DNA of 64,000 bases from Mucilaginibacter sp. SJ. GTDB taxonomy: Bacteria; Bacteroidota; Bacteroidia; Sphingobacteriales; Sphingobacteriaceae. The stretch is from the NCBI RefSeq assembly GCF_028993635.1, contig NZ_CP118631.1, positions 4,526,001 through 4,590,000 of the forward strand. Reading direction: 5' to 3'. The translations under genes were made by a program, and so were the position numbers. This document shows, one piece after another, positions 1 to 8,008 of this stretch. The notes under the pieces were generated by a model. The model did no database searches. It had not been told where the DNA came from and was given only the letters and a program-made list of their open reading frames with translations. Each line of letters opens with the position of its first letter. Within the stretch, counting starts at the first letter, position 1.

Positions 1-423
1 ATTGCCGAATTAAGCGACGTAACGTTTGATAATCCCATTTGTAAATCGATAGTTGACATTTACAGAAGCGATGTGGAAAATGGTAATCTTCCGGATGATG
101 CTGCATTTATTCATCATGCCGATAAGGCTATCGTTAACCTTACCGTAGATATATTGGCGACTAAGTACAGTTTGAGCGAAAACTGGTACGAGATGCATAA
201 AATTAAGGTTAACGAGGAGCAAGAAAATATGAGAGCGACCATATTGGGGGGCATATTCCACCTGAAGCTTCATAAAGTTAAAAAGATATTAGATGAAGTT
301 GTATCTGAGCTAAAAACTGCGCAAAGTGCCGAAGATCAGGATAACCTGCAAATAAAATATCTCCGCATGAAAAAGGTGGAGAAATCAATCTCGGATTTTT
401 TAGGCACTGTAATCACCCGGTAA
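1..423 (+). CDS. dnaG: DNA primase DnaG, C-terminal end (5' truncated by window)
   Basis: The reading frame is open from base 1 and ends at TAA 421-423, giving the last 140 residues. The text ELSDVTFDNPICKSIVDIY followed by a long helical tail resembles the C-terminal helicase-interaction region of Bacteroidota DnaG, which primes lagging-strand synthesis. The zinc-binding and TOPRIM domains lie outside the window, so the call rests on tail similarity alone. An internal ATG at 73 exists but the frame continues upstream without a stop. The stop overlaps the next start (TAATG), so it is probably translationally coupled to yraN. Confidence 0.7.
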   Translation: MAELSDVTFDNPICKSIVDIYRSDVENGNLPDDAAFIHHADKAIVNLTVDILATKYSLSENWYEMHKIKVNEEQENMRATILGGIFHLKLHKVKKILDEVVSELKTAQSAEDQDNLQIKYLRMKKVEKSISDFLGTVITR

Positions 424-791
424 TGGCCCAACACCTCGAACTTGGTCGTACCGGCGAAACATTAGCCAAAGCCCATCTCGAAAATGCAGGCTACGAGATC
501 ATTGATGAAAACTGGACTTATGGAAAAGCCGAGATCGATCTTATTGCTTATAAAGACAAGGTTATTATATTTACCGAAGTAAAAACCCGTACGGGCAACA
601 GCTTTGGCGAACCGGAAGATTTTGTTGACAATCGTAAGCAGAAATTATTGGTTGAAGCTGCTGATGAATACATTTACCACATGAACCACCAGGGCGAAGT
701 GCGGTTTGATATCATCGCCATATTGTTTGACCGCAGTGGAAATTATATACTAAACCATATAGAAGATGCGTTTTGGCCTTCGGCCACATAA
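423..791 (+). CDS. yraN: YraN/UPF0102 family nuclease-fold protein
   Basis: A 122-residue protein of the usual family length. The N-terminal LGRTGETLAKAHLENAGYEI and the central GKAEIDLIAY...IIFTEVKTRTG carry the E-x-D...E-V-K pattern of the PD-(D/E)xK nuclease fold seen in UPF0102. Family members are predicted Holliday-junction-resolvase-like nucleases, but their cellular role is unsettled. The start ATG overlaps the preceding stop by one base, and the next gene begins 5 bases after this stop. Confidence 0.9.
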   Translation: MAQHLELGRTGETLAKAHLENAGYEIIDENWTYGKAEIDLIAYKDKVIIFTEVKTRTGNSFGEPEDFVDNRKQKLLVEAADEYIYHMNHQGEVRFDIIAILFDRSGNYILNHIEDAFWPSAT

Positions 792-796
792 CACTT

Positions 797-1873
797 ATGA
801 ATAACAAAGTAAAACTATTTTTTGCCGCCTTTGCCTTAACGGCTTTGGGGTACTACGGCTGTAAACACAAACCTGATAGCTCGGCTACAGACTATACCAT
901 AACGCCAGATGCCGGCGCAAACTACAAAGCCGGCGACAAGATCGACATCAAAGTGGGCTATCCCTCGGGCAGTAAAGTCGATTCGGTAGTTTACCTGCTC
1001 GATTCGGCAAAGATCGCTTCCAGCAAAGATACTGCAGGCATCAGCCTTAAAACTGATACCATTGGCTTAGGCATCAGGATGATCACGGCTAAAGTTTACG
1101 AAGGCGGTAAAAGTAATGAGGTATCAACCAATATCCTGTTATTAGCAGCAAAAGCCCCTGCCAGGTACACTTATAAAGTTGAAAAAGTTTTCCCTCATGA
1201 TACCGCTGCCTATACTGAAGGTTTGCAGTATGTTGACGGCGTTTTATACGAAAGCACCGGCGACTATAAACATTCATCCATCCGCAAGGTTGATTTGAAT
1301 ACCGGGAAAATTTTGAATCAAACTAAACTTGATGAGAAATATTTTGGCGAAGGCCTCTCGGTTATTGGTGATAAGGTAGTACAGCTTACCTGGAAGGAAA
1401 AGGTAGGGTTTGTGTACGATAAAAATACATTGAAGTTGCTTAACAACTTCACCAACAACGTTGGCCCCGAAGGTTGGGGGATGTGCTATGACGGGACAAA
1501 ATTATACATGGATGACAGCACCAACCGGATCTGGTTCCTTGACAAGAATGATTATCACCAGATAGGCCACATTGATGTATGTGACGATAAACAACAGATA
1601 GATTCGATCAACGAATTGGAATACATCAACGGTAAGATCTATGCTAATGTATATCAAACTGATAGTATATTGGTGATCAATCCTAAAACCGGAGCTGTTG
1701 AGCAGGTGATTGATATGAAAGAGATTTATCCGGTAGCAAGCCGTCCGCAGGACAGGGATTGGAATAACAACGTACTAAACGGAATTGCCTGGGATGCCAA
1801 AGGTCAGCGCCTGTTTGTAACCGGCAAAAAATGGCCGCATCTGTACCAGGTTAAGTTTGTGCCGGTTCCGTAG
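797..1873 (+). CDS. Glutaminyl-peptide cyclotransferase (glutamine cyclotransferase family), probable lipoprotein
   Basis: I place the start at ATG 797 (MNNKVKLFF), since this gives a basic N-terminus, a hydrophobic stretch and a cysteine after YYG, i.e. a lipoprotein-like signal with a weak lipobox. An in-frame ATG at 773 would sit inside yraN. After a roughly 110-residue beta-rich N-terminal region, the segment from FPHDTAAYTEGLQY through GEGLSV, GPEGWGMCYDG, INELEYINGKIYANVY and LNGIAWD matches the plant/bacterial glutamine cyclotransferase family. These enzymes cyclise N-terminal Gln to pyroglutamate. Location is probably periplasmic or surface, anchored by lipid. The physiological substrate is unknown. 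Confidence 0.85.
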   Translation: MNNKVKLFFAAFALTALGYYGCKHKPDSSATDYTITPDAGANYKAGDKIDIKVGYPSGSKVDSVVYLLDSAKIASSKDTAGISLKTDTIGLGIRMITAKVYEGGKSNEVSTNILLLAAKAPARYTYKVEKVFPHDTAAYTEGLQYVDGVLYESTGDYKHSSIRKVDLNTGKILNQTKLDEKYFGEGLSVIGDKVVQLTWKEKVGFVYDKNTLKLLNNFTNNVGPEGWGMCYDGTKLYMDDSTNRIWFLDKNDYHQIGHIDVCDDKQQIDSINELEYINGKIYANVYQTDSILVINPKTGAVEQVIDMKEIYPVASRPQDRDWNNNVLNGIAWDAKGQRLFVTGKKWPHLYQVKFVPVP

Positions 1874-1925
1874 CCGCGCCCCCTGCCCCCCCTGAAAGCG
1901 GAACCATAGTTTGAAGAATATTTTT

Positions 1926-1966
1926 ATAATGCGAAATGCCCGGAAAATCCGGGCATTCCGCATTAT
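1926..1966 (+). terminator. Intergenic hairpin terminator after the cyclotransferase gene
   Basis: Arms ATAATGCGAAATGCCCGG and its near-complement flank an AAAA loop, with one A/C mismatch position in the stem. There is no long U-tract, but the stem is long and GC-rich in its core. The same core, GCCCGGAAAATCCGGGC, recurs at the convergent junction near 2740. Confidence 0.65.
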
Positions 1967-1980
1967 AGTAGTATACTGCC

Positions 1981-2071
1981 GCGAGTTTAGCGGTAGCGTA
2001 ACTCGTGGCTGATGGGATGTAAGCTGAAAGCTGAAGTCATGCTCAACCACGGGCTAAAAGCCCGCGGCAGC
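1981..2071. repeat. Three-hairpin dispersed element, copy 1
   Basis: Three short inverted repeats follow each other: CGAGTT...AACTCG (1982-2006), AGCTGAAAGCT (2022-2032) and GGGCTAAAAGCCC (2051-2063), the last followed by GCGGCAGC. The same order and spacing occur at 2619-2716 in the same orientation, so the DUF805 gene lies between two direct copies. The third stem differs between copies by a compensated base pair. Confidence 0.75.
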
Positions 2072-2204
2072 CAAAATCTTCGTCAGAAAGTTTATACATA
2101 TACAGAGTAATAAAGTTGCATCTTTAACGAATAATTACTCTTTGATTTCGCAACTAAATAATATCTTTAGTCAATTAATTTATTCCTAACCTAATCATTT
2201 AAAC

Positions 2205-2600
2205 ATGTTTCAGAATGTATTTTCCTTTGAAGGCCGGATCCGCAGGACAGAATACGGGATTAGTGCTATTATCTATTTTATTTGTTATTTAATAATTATT
2301 GGCATTACAGAGGCCAGTGAGGGAACGGGAAAGATGATATTTATAGCATTTATTCCACTCCTTTGGTTTTTTTGGTCGCAAGGTGCAAAACGTTGTCACG
2401 ATTTAGGCAACACCGGCTGGTACCAGATTATTCCTTTTTATTTTTTATGGCTTTTATTTAAAGAGGGGGACTTGGGTGAAAATGAATATGGCGATAACCC
2501 TAAAGGTTTAGGGCCTTCATTTGATCCGGCCGATTATCAAAGTCCCTTTCCGCCGCCACAAAGTCAATCAACAGAAAGTTATTCGGAAACAAAAGAATAA
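2205..2600 (+). CDS. DUF805 family membrane protein
   Basis: A 131-residue protein opening with FSFEGRIRRTEYG, the DUF805 signature, followed by three or more hydrophobic segments (about residues 18-36, 45-57 and 72-86) with the conserved AKRCHDLGNTGW between them. The C-terminal 35 residues are Pro/Ser/Gln-rich and probably cytosolic. The family has no established biochemical function. It is monocistronic, with its own upstream region and a bidirectional terminator behind it. Confidence 0.85.
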   Translation: MFQNVFSFEGRIRRTEYGISAIIYFICYLIIIGITEASEGTGKMIFIAFIPLLWFFWSQGAKRCHDLGNTGWYQIIPFYFLWLLFKEGDLGENEYGDNPKGLGPSFDPADYQSPFPPPQSQSTESYSETKE

Positions 2601-2618
2601 ATTATTTAATAAAAAACT

Positions 2619-2716
2619 ACGTGAGTTTAGCGTTGACGTAACTCGTGGGGAACATAGGACTTCCATCAGCTGAAAGCTGAAACGATATTAAACCACAGGC
2701 TGAAAGCCTGCGGCAG
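2619..2716. repeat. Three-hairpin dispersed element, copy 2
   Basis: The order matches copy 1: GTGAGTTTAGCG...AACTCGTGG, CAGCTGAAAGCTGAA, then ACCACAGGCTGAAAGCCTGC. In the third stem, GGGCT/AGCCC of copy 1 has become AGGCT/AGCCT, a G-C pair replaced by A-T. This suggests the fold matters. Located between the convergent DUF805 and pgi genes. Confidence 0.75.
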
Positions 2717-2726
2717 CGTACAAACA

Positions 2727-2755
2727 ACAAACGCCCGGAAAATCCGGGCGCTTTG
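2727..2755. terminator. Bidirectional terminator between DUF805 and pgi
   Basis: A perfect 8-bp stem CGCCCGGA/TCCGGGCG closes an AAA loop (2732-2750). Reading plus it is followed by CTTTGTCGTTT, and reading minus by a T-rich run. It serves both convergent genes. Confidence 0.75.
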
Positions 2756-2797
2756 TCGTTTAAATATAAAACTCCCCCTTTAGGAGGCCGGGGGGCA

Positions 2798-4444
2798 TTA
2801 CCTCCAGGCTTTATATTGATTGATCAGGCCATTGGTTGATGAATCATGGCTGCTGATCTCTGCATTATCTTTCAGCTCAGGAAGGATTTTGCCGGCAAGT
2901 TGTTTACCAAGCTCAACACCCCACTGGTCAAAGCTGTATATATTCCAGATAATACCTTGTGTGAAGATCTTGTGCTCATACGCAGCTATCAGCGCACCTA
3001 AGGTGTATGGGGTGATCTTTTTAATCAGGAATGAGTTTGTTGGGCGATTGCCTTCAAACACTTTAAACGGAGCGATTTTAGCAATCTCTTCTTCAGATTT
3101 TCCTGCGGCTTTAAGTTCTTCAATAACCACCTCTTCAGTTTTACCGTTCATTAAAGCTTCGGTTTGGGCAAAGAAGTTTGAAAGCAGCATGTTGTGGTGC
3201 TCGCCAAGCGGATTGTGTGATTGTGCCGGAGCAATGAAATCGGCAGGGATCAGTTTAGTGCCCTGGTGAATCAATTGATAAAAAGCGTGTTGGCCATTTG
3301 TTCCTGGCTCGCCCCAAATGATAGGACCGGTAGAGTAGTCAACATCTTTACCATTGCGGTCAACATGTTTACCGTTACTTTCCATATCCCCCTGCTGGAA
3401 ATAGGCAGAGAAACGGTGCAGGTATTGGTCGTAAGGTAAAATAACATTGGTTTCGGCCTCAAAGAAGTTGTTATACCAGATACCAATCAAGCCCATAATA
3501 ACCGGGATGTTTTGGTCAAACTCGGCAGATTTGAAATGGTTGTCAGTCGCGTGAGCACCCGCAAGCAAATCGGCAAAGTTTTCAAAGCCAATGCTCAGGG
3601 CAATTGACAACCCGATAGCGCTCCATAAAGAGTAACGACCACCTACCCAATCCCAAAACTCAAACATATTTTTGGTATCGATACCAAATTTTTCAACGGC
3701 TGCTGCATTGGTTGAAAGGGCAGCGAAGTGTTTAGCTACATCGGCCTCGGTAGCACCACTGGCCAGGAACCAGTCGCGCGCGCTGTGGGCGTTGCCCATT
3801 GTTTCCTGAGTAGTGAAAGTTTTTGAAGCTACCAGGAACAGCGTAGTTTCTGGATCAACTGCTTTCAGGGTTTCAACTATATGTGTGCCATCCACGTTAC
3901 TTACAAAGTGGAGGTTCAAATGGTTTTTATATGCTTTTAATGCTTCGGTAACCATTACCGGACCCAAATCAGAGCCACCTATGCCGATATTCACTACGTC
4001 AGTAATAGCTTTGCCGGTATAACCTTTCCACTCGCCGGAGATAATGGCTTCGCTGAAGGATTTCATCTGGTCAAGCACTTTATTTACATCAGGCATAACA
4101 TCTTTACCATCAACGTAAATAGGGGTATTGCTGCGGTTACGCAATGCGATGTGTAACACCGGCCGACCTTCCGTAACATTGATTTTCTCGCCCGAATACA
4201 TGGCGTCTATCGCCTCTTTTAGTGAACACTCCTTGGCCAGCTGTATCAATAAAGCAATGGTTTCATCATCGATACGGTTCTTCGAATAATCGAGCAGGAT
4301 ATCCTCAAACTGGATCGAGAATTTATTAAAGCGCTGGTCATCAGCATCAAACATTTCCTTCAGGCTTTTTGATACAATATCGATGTAATGATCTGTAAGA
4401 TATTTGTAAGCCTGGGTTGTTGTAAAATCAGTAGTTGGCAGCAT
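2798..4444 (-). CDS. pgi: Glucose-6-phosphate isomerase
   Basis: A 548-residue enzyme interconverting glucose-6-phosphate and fructose-6-phosphate in the cytosol. Visible family motifs are the phosphate-binding GIGGSDLGP and SKTFTTQET, the active-site WGEPGTNGQHAFYQLIHQG, and a C-terminal SFDQWGVELGK. I start at ATG 4444 (MLPTTDF); a TTG seven codons upstream would also be in frame, but nothing supports it. The upstream 250 bases contain a pair of 21-bp near-identical sites and a divergent promoter. It ends at a shared terminator with the DUF805 gene. Confidence 0.97.
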   Translation of the reverse strand: MLPTTDFTTTQAYKYLTDHYIDIVSKSLKEMFDADDQRFNKFSIQFEDILLDYSKNRIDDETIALLIQLAKECSLKEAIDAMYSGEKINVTEGRPVLHIALRNRSNTPIYVDGKDVMPDVNKVLDQMKSFSEAIISGEWKGYTGKAITDVVNIGIGGSDLGPVMVTEALKAYKNHLNLHFVSNVDGTHIVETLKAVDPETTLFLVASKTFTTQETMGNAHSARDWFLASGATEADVAKHFAALSTNAAAVEKFGIDTKNMFEFWDWVGGRYSLWSAIGLSIALSIGFENFADLLAGAHATDNHFKSAEFDQNIPVIMGLIGIWYNNFFEAETNVILPYDQYLHRFSAYFQQGDMESNGKHVDRNGKDVDYSTGPIIWGEPGTNGQHAFYQLIHQGTKLIPADFIAPAQSHNPLGEHHNMLLSNFFAQTEALMNGKTEEVVIEELKAAGKSEEEIAKIAPFKVFEGNRPTNSFLIKKITPYTLGALIAAYEHKIFTQGIIWNIYSFDQWGVELGKQLAGKILPELKDNAEISSHDSSTNGLINQYKAWR

Positions 4445-4513
4445 AATTGTGTTGTTTTTCAACAAAAGTAAAAAGTTAATTGAAAGGTAACTGTTAAATA
4501 AAATAATAGTCTG

Positions 4514-4559
4514 GCATAGTGTTAATTAAACACGGCCGGCATAGTGTTTACTTTACACC
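4514..4559. promoter_or_regulatory. Twin 21-bp operator-like sites in the pgi / unknown-gene divergent region
   Basis: Two sites, 4514-4534 and 4539-4559, share GGCATAGTGTT and end in ACAC, matching at 17 of 21 positions with a 25-base period. Each has partial dyad symmetry (GTGTT...AACAC and GTGTT...ACAC). They lie between the pgi start and the divergent promoter. No known regulator is recognised. Confidence 0.45.
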
Positions 4560-4596
4560 AAAAAATTATGAGAATTACAAAGAAATTACAAATATA

Positions 4597-4630
4597 TTTT
4601 GAAGTTTAAAATTTTTATTTAATATATTTG
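4597..4630 (+). promoter_or_regulatory. Bacteroidota-type promoter for the gene at 4698
   Basis: TTTTG (4597-4601) and TATATTTG (4623-4630) match the -33 TTTG / -7 TAnnTTTG pattern with 21 bases between them. On the other strand, CAAATATA at 4589-4596 reads as TATATTTG and could be the pgi -7 element, so the two promoters would be nearly back to back. Confidence 0.6.
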
Positions 4631-4697
4631 TATCGATGGTAATCAAATAAGGAATTTATCATCAATTTGTAAATTTACTTTAAAAGCACGTATTACT

Positions 4698-5135
4698 ATG
4701 TTTGAAAAACTGTTTTTGCTTGTAAAAGATAACGCCGGGATGGCTGTTATCAACAACCCGGTGATCCCTGCTAAATATCATGAGGCAGTGATCAATGAAG
4801 CTTCAAGTTCAATCATTGAAGTGTTAAAAGGCCAGCTTGAAAGCGGCAAGGTGAAGGAACTTATAAAGTACTTCCAGTTTTCGGGTAGTTACAACAATTC
4901 ATTAGTATCGAGCATAACCAACCGCTTTGCCAATAAGCTTAACACTTTTTACAGTATTGATCCGGAGCATGCTTTAGCTGCTGCAAAGGCTTTGATTCCA
5001 ACAGTAATGAATGAGCTGATCAAGGAAACAAAAAGCGGCGAAGCCAAAGAATTTGCTTTGGGTACCATGCTAACTAAACTGAACGGTAACCGTACCGATC
5101 TGAACCCGCTTGTGAACAACCTGATGGTTGCCTAA
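4698..5135 (+). CDS. Hypothetical 145-residue helical protein
   Basis: I do not recognise the family. The protein is soluble, without signal peptide or membrane segment, and predicted mostly helical, with recurring small Ala/Leu/Ile-rich segments and two regions containing NNxLV / NPLVNNLMV near the middle and end. It has a well-formed promoter upstream and a terminator behind, so it is very likely expressed as a single gene. Its neighbours (pgi divergent, prfB downstream) give no functional clue. Codon use resembles the surrounding genes. Confidence 0.8.
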   Translation: MFEKLFLLVKDNAGMAVINNPVIPAKYHEAVINEASSSIIEVLKGQLESGKVKELIKYFQFSGSYNNSLVSSITNRFANKLNTFYSIDPEHALAAAKALIPTVMNELIKETKSGEAKEFALGTMLTKLNGNRTDLNPLVNNLMVA

Positions 5136-5162
5136 CATACCATTACATCTGCCTAATGAACG

Positions 5163-5199
5163 GGCCTGCCGATTGTCAAACAATTTGCAGGCCTTTTTA
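5163..5199 (+). terminator. Rho-independent terminator after the gene at 4698
   Basis: GGCCTGC (5163-5169) pairs with GCAGGCC (5187-5193), with an inner GATTGT/ACAATT stem, followed by TTTTTATTT. Confidence 0.85.
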
Positions 5200-5235
5200 T
5201 TTATAGCAATTTTTCAAATTATATATATTTGCCGC

Positions 5236-6328
5236 ATGACTAAAGAACAAGTTCAGGATTTAAGGGATAGAGTAACTTCCCTGAGGAGGCATCTTTGACA
5301 TTGATAAGAAGCTGGAACTACTACAAGAGGAACAGGAAATAACTATTGGTCCGCATTTTTGGGATCATCCCAAAGAGGCCGAAAAGGTACTGGCATCTAT
5401 TAAAGTTAAAAAAGTATGGACGGATGCTTTTCAGAAGGTAGTATCGGTTGTTGATGACGCTGGTGTGCTTTTTGAATTTTACCAGGGCGGCGACGCTACC
5501 GAGGCTGAAATGCAGGAGCAATATAATGCAGCTATAAAAGCCGTAGAAGAGCTTGAGTTTAAAAACATGCTTTCGGCCGAGGAAGATCAACTAAATGCGG
5601 TGCTTCAGATCACGGCGGGTGCCGGTGGCACCGAAAGCTGCGACTGGGCTGGTATGCTCATGCGTATGTACATTATGTGGGGCGAAAAGAACGGCTATAA
5701 AGTAACCGAGCAAGATTACCAGGAAGGCGATGTGGCCGGCGTAAAAACCGTTACCCTGCAGTTGGAAGGCGAGTTTGCTTATGGTTACCTAAAAGGCGAA
5801 AATGGTGTACACCGCCTGGTGCGTGTATCTCCGTTTGATGCCAACGCCAAGCGTCACACTTCGTTTGCTTCGGTGTATGTTTATCCATTGGTTGATGATA
5901 CCATTGAAATAGAAGTAAACCCGGCAGATATTGAGTTTGAAACCTTCCGCTCGGGCGGTGCCGGTGGTCAGAACGTGAACAAGGTAGAAACTGCCGTGCG
6001 TTTATACCATAAACCATCGGGCATTATCATCAAAAACCAGGAGTCGCGCTCGCAATTGCAGAATAAGGATAATGCTATCCGCTTGCTGAAATCACAGTTA
6101 TACGAAATTGAGATGCGCAAACGTATGGAGTTGACCAATGCTATTGAAGGCAACAAAAAGAAAATAGAGTGGGGTTCACAGATCCGTAACTATGTTTTGC
6201 ACCCGTACAAACTGGTTAAAGACCTGCGTACCGACCACGAAACTTCAAACGCAGCAGCAGTGCTTGACGGTGACCTGAACGATTTCCTGAAAGCCTACCT
6301 GATGGAATTTGGCGGACCAAAGACGTAA
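5236..6328 (+). CDS. prfB: Peptide chain release factor 2, made by programmed +1 frameshift
   Basis: RF2 releases peptides at UGA and UAA. The gene begins at ATG 5236 and reads 20 codons to an in-frame TGA at 5296-5298; shifting +1 at CTT continues with GAC ATT GAT and runs to the stop at 6328, giving 363 residues, close to the usual length. Downstream are the stop-codon recognition motif SPF (about 198-200) and the catalytic GGQ in SGGAGGQNVNKVETAV (about 243-245). Simple gene calling would start it at 5465 and lose over 70 N-terminal residues. TATATTTG at 5224-5231 lies only four bases before the ATG. A repeat and a terminator follow. Confidence 0.95.
5284..5299 (+). promoter_or_regulatory. 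RF2 autoregulatory +1 frameshift site
   Basis: AGGAGG (5284-5289), CAT, then CTT TGA C (5293-5299) is the classic RF2 recoding site: an internal Shine-Dalgarno-like sequence, a slippery CTT and a weak UGAC stop context. When RF2 is scarce, ribosomes shift and make more RF2. The SD-to-slip spacing of three bases matches the E. coli arrangement. Confidence 0.93.
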
Positions 6329-6342
6329 TTAGAATAGGTAGC

Positions 6343-6414
6343 TGTCATGCTGAGCCCGTCGAAGCATGGTGGGCAGGCCTCTCCGCGCGAGTCTTCGACA
6401 AGCTCAGACTGACA
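6343..6414. repeat. Dispersed inverted repeat of the GTCATGCTGAGC type, copy 1
   Basis: TGTCATGCTGAGCCCGTCGA (start 6343) is inverted at 6393-6414 (CTTCGACAAGCTCAGACTGA and on), forming a hairpin of about 22 bp per arm around a GC-rich 28-base loop. A related element lies at 38085-38182. Confidence 0.75.
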
Positions 6415-6434
6415 GCGCTTTCCTTATAGTTTAA

Positions 6435-6466
6435 AAAACGGAGTATCATTTCTGATGCTCCGTTTT
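6435..6466 (+). terminator. Terminator after prfB
   Basis: AAAACGGAG (6435-6443) pairs with CTCCGTTTT (6458-6466), with an inner ATCA/TGAT pair, followed by CGTTTTC. Confidence 0.75.
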
Positions 6467-6522
6467 CGTTTTCGGGAGATTAATTGTATTTTGGACACAT
6501 CCAATTTTTACATTTAATAAAT

Positions 6523-7437
6523 ATGAGATCCATCTTATCTGCCTTAGTTTTGACAGCTATAACATTTGCTTCCGTTGCACAGGAAAAACCGATGCCGCTT
6601 TATCCCAAAGGAGTTCCCAACTCAAAAAAGGCCCCGGCAGCCTACGTTGAAAAAACAGACAACAGGAGCTGGATCACTTTGGTAACAGAGCCAACATTAA
6701 CGCCCTATCTGCCAGAAAAAGGTAAGGCCAATGGTGCCGCAATTGTTGTTTGCCCGGGTGGCGGATATTCCGGGCTGGCTTCGGATCATGAAGGAAAGGC
6801 CGTAGCACAGGCTTTTGCCAATATTGGTGTTACTGCGTTTTTGCTAAAATATCGCTTGCCAAGTGATGATATTATGGTTGATAAATCTATCGGACCATTG
6901 CAGGATGCACAAATGGCCATATATACCGTACGCAAAAATGCTGCCGAGTGGAATATTAACCCTTCAAAGATAGGAATTATTGGTTTCTCGGCCGGCGGTC
7001 ACCTGGTTTCAACTGAAGGTACGCATTTTGATAAGCCGGTTATAGAGGATAAAGAAAACATCAGCGTACGTCCTGATTTTATGATGCTGATCTACCCTGT
7101 AATTTCTTTTGGCGAATATGCCCACGTTGGTTCAAGAGAGAACCTGATAGGTAAAAATCCTTCGCCCGAGCAATTGGATCTTTACTCAAACGAAAAGCAA
7201 GTAACGGCCAATACGCCGCCTACATTTTTGGTACATGCTGAAGATGATACGGTAGTGCCTGTGCAAAACAGTCTGTTGTTTTATGATGCGCTGTTGAAAA
7301 ACAAAGTAAAGGCCGAAATGCATCTTTTCCAGGAAGGCGGTCATGGTTTCGGGATGAACAACTGGAAAAATAAAGGCAAATGGTTTGAATGGGGTGCCGC
7401 GTGGCTGGAGGAGAATGGATTTTTGAGCGGGAAATAA
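6523..7437 (+). CDS. Secreted alpha/beta hydrolase (BD-FAE / acetyl esterase-like)
   Basis: A 304-residue protein. The start at ATG 6523 gives a clean signal peptide ending near SVAQ-E; an in-frame TTG at 6484 only adds a non-signal tail. The body has an oxyanion-loop segment VVCPGGGYSGLASDHEG (about 76-91), the nucleophile elbow GFSAGGH with Ser156, a late Asp segment HAEDDTVVPV and the terminal GGHGFG histidine. These fit the family of periplasmic carbohydrate or xylan acetyl/feruloyl esterases of Bacteroidota. No polysaccharide-utilisation genes are nearby, so the substrate is open. Confidence 0.85.
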   Translation: MRSILSALVLTAITFASVAQEKPMPLYPKGVPNSKKAPAAYVEKTDNRSWITLVTEPTLTPYLPEKGKANGAAIVVCPGGGYSGLASDHEGKAVAQAFANIGVTAFLLKYRLPSDDIMVDKSIGPLQDAQMAIYTVRKNAAEWNINPSKIGIIGFSAGGHLVSTEGTHFDKPVIEDKENISVRPDFMMLIYPVISFGEYAHVGSRENLIGKNPSPEQLDLYSNEKQVTANTPPTFLVHAEDDTVVPVQNSLLFYDALLKNKVKAEMHLFQEGGHGFGMNNWKNKGKWFEWGAAWLEENGFLSGK

Positions 7438-7542
7438 TTGTGAACGCCTAATTTCTTCTTCTGTAAAACAGTAGGCTAATTTTATTGTTGAGGTAAACAG
7501 TCTTTTTTTGAAAGCTTGAAGTTCGACCTTAATGATGATTTT

Positions 7543-7971
7543 ATGTTGAAAAGAATACTGTTAGCAGGGGTGTTTGTTGCCGGTGCCTGCTTTAATGTTA
7601 TCGCCCAATCAATCAAATATAAAAGCGTATCTAATCAGGACCTTACATATGTTTTAAATAATCTGCAAAAACGTTATGTATATACTGATCACAAAACGCT
7701 GAATATTGCCGTGTACCTTGTAGCCGATCAGCAGGGTGACGTTGATGCCCCTGCAGATTGTAAAACGCCCGGCTCTATTTATATAGCGGTGTCAGAAGTT
7801 AAGCCTCAGCCTCAACAGTATGTTTATAAACTGAACCCAGTTTGTGATCCCAAGTTTGTTAATTGGATCAAATCAAAAAAAATGTATAAGATAGCATTCA
7901 GCTACGGGGCGTCGGCTAAAAGGAAAACAGCTACTATTGGAATTACGTTGAAGAAGCTGGTGGTGGAGTAA
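7543..7971 (+). CDS. Small secreted hypothetical protein
   Basis: Starting at ATG 7543 gives 142 residues with a clear signal peptide (MLKRILLAGVFVAGACFNVI then AQ). The mature part is beta-rich with three cysteines (around APADCKTPG, NPVCDP) and a Lys/Arg-rich C-terminus. No family recognised. An in-frame TTG nine codons upstream is rejected because it would bury the signal peptide. It follows the esterase by about 100 bases and is convergent with the next gene. Confidence 0.7.
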   Translation: MLKRILLAGVFVAGACFNVIAQSIKYKSVSNQDLTYVLNNLQKRYVYTDHKTLNIAVYLVADQQGDVDAPADCKTPGSIYIAVSEVKPQPQQYVYKLNPVCDPKFVNWIKSKKMYKIAFSYGASAKRKTATIGITLKKLVVE

Positions 7972-8008
7972 ATTTGTTGGCGACAATACAAAAATGCTTA
8001 ACAGTTTC

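Larger units (their letters stand above)
1874..2204. other. 331-bp gene-free stretch: terminator, hairpin repeat and upstream region of the DUF805 gene
   Basis: The stretch holds a strong hairpin (1926-1966), one copy of a three-hairpin dispersed element (1981-2071), and an AT-rich upstream region for the next gene. There TTTG at 2141-2144 and TATCTTTA at 2162-2169 are a weak match, with a 17-base spacer, to the Bacteroidota -33/-7 promoter pattern. I see no plausible short gene. Confidence 0.6.

Noticed and set aside
773..796. Upstream ATG of the cyclotransferase
   Set aside because: It lies within yraN and would destroy the signal peptide.
5465..5467. Start of prfB at TTG/GTG-like codon 5465
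   Set aside because: The real N-terminus lies upstream in another frame, joined by the +1 frameshift.
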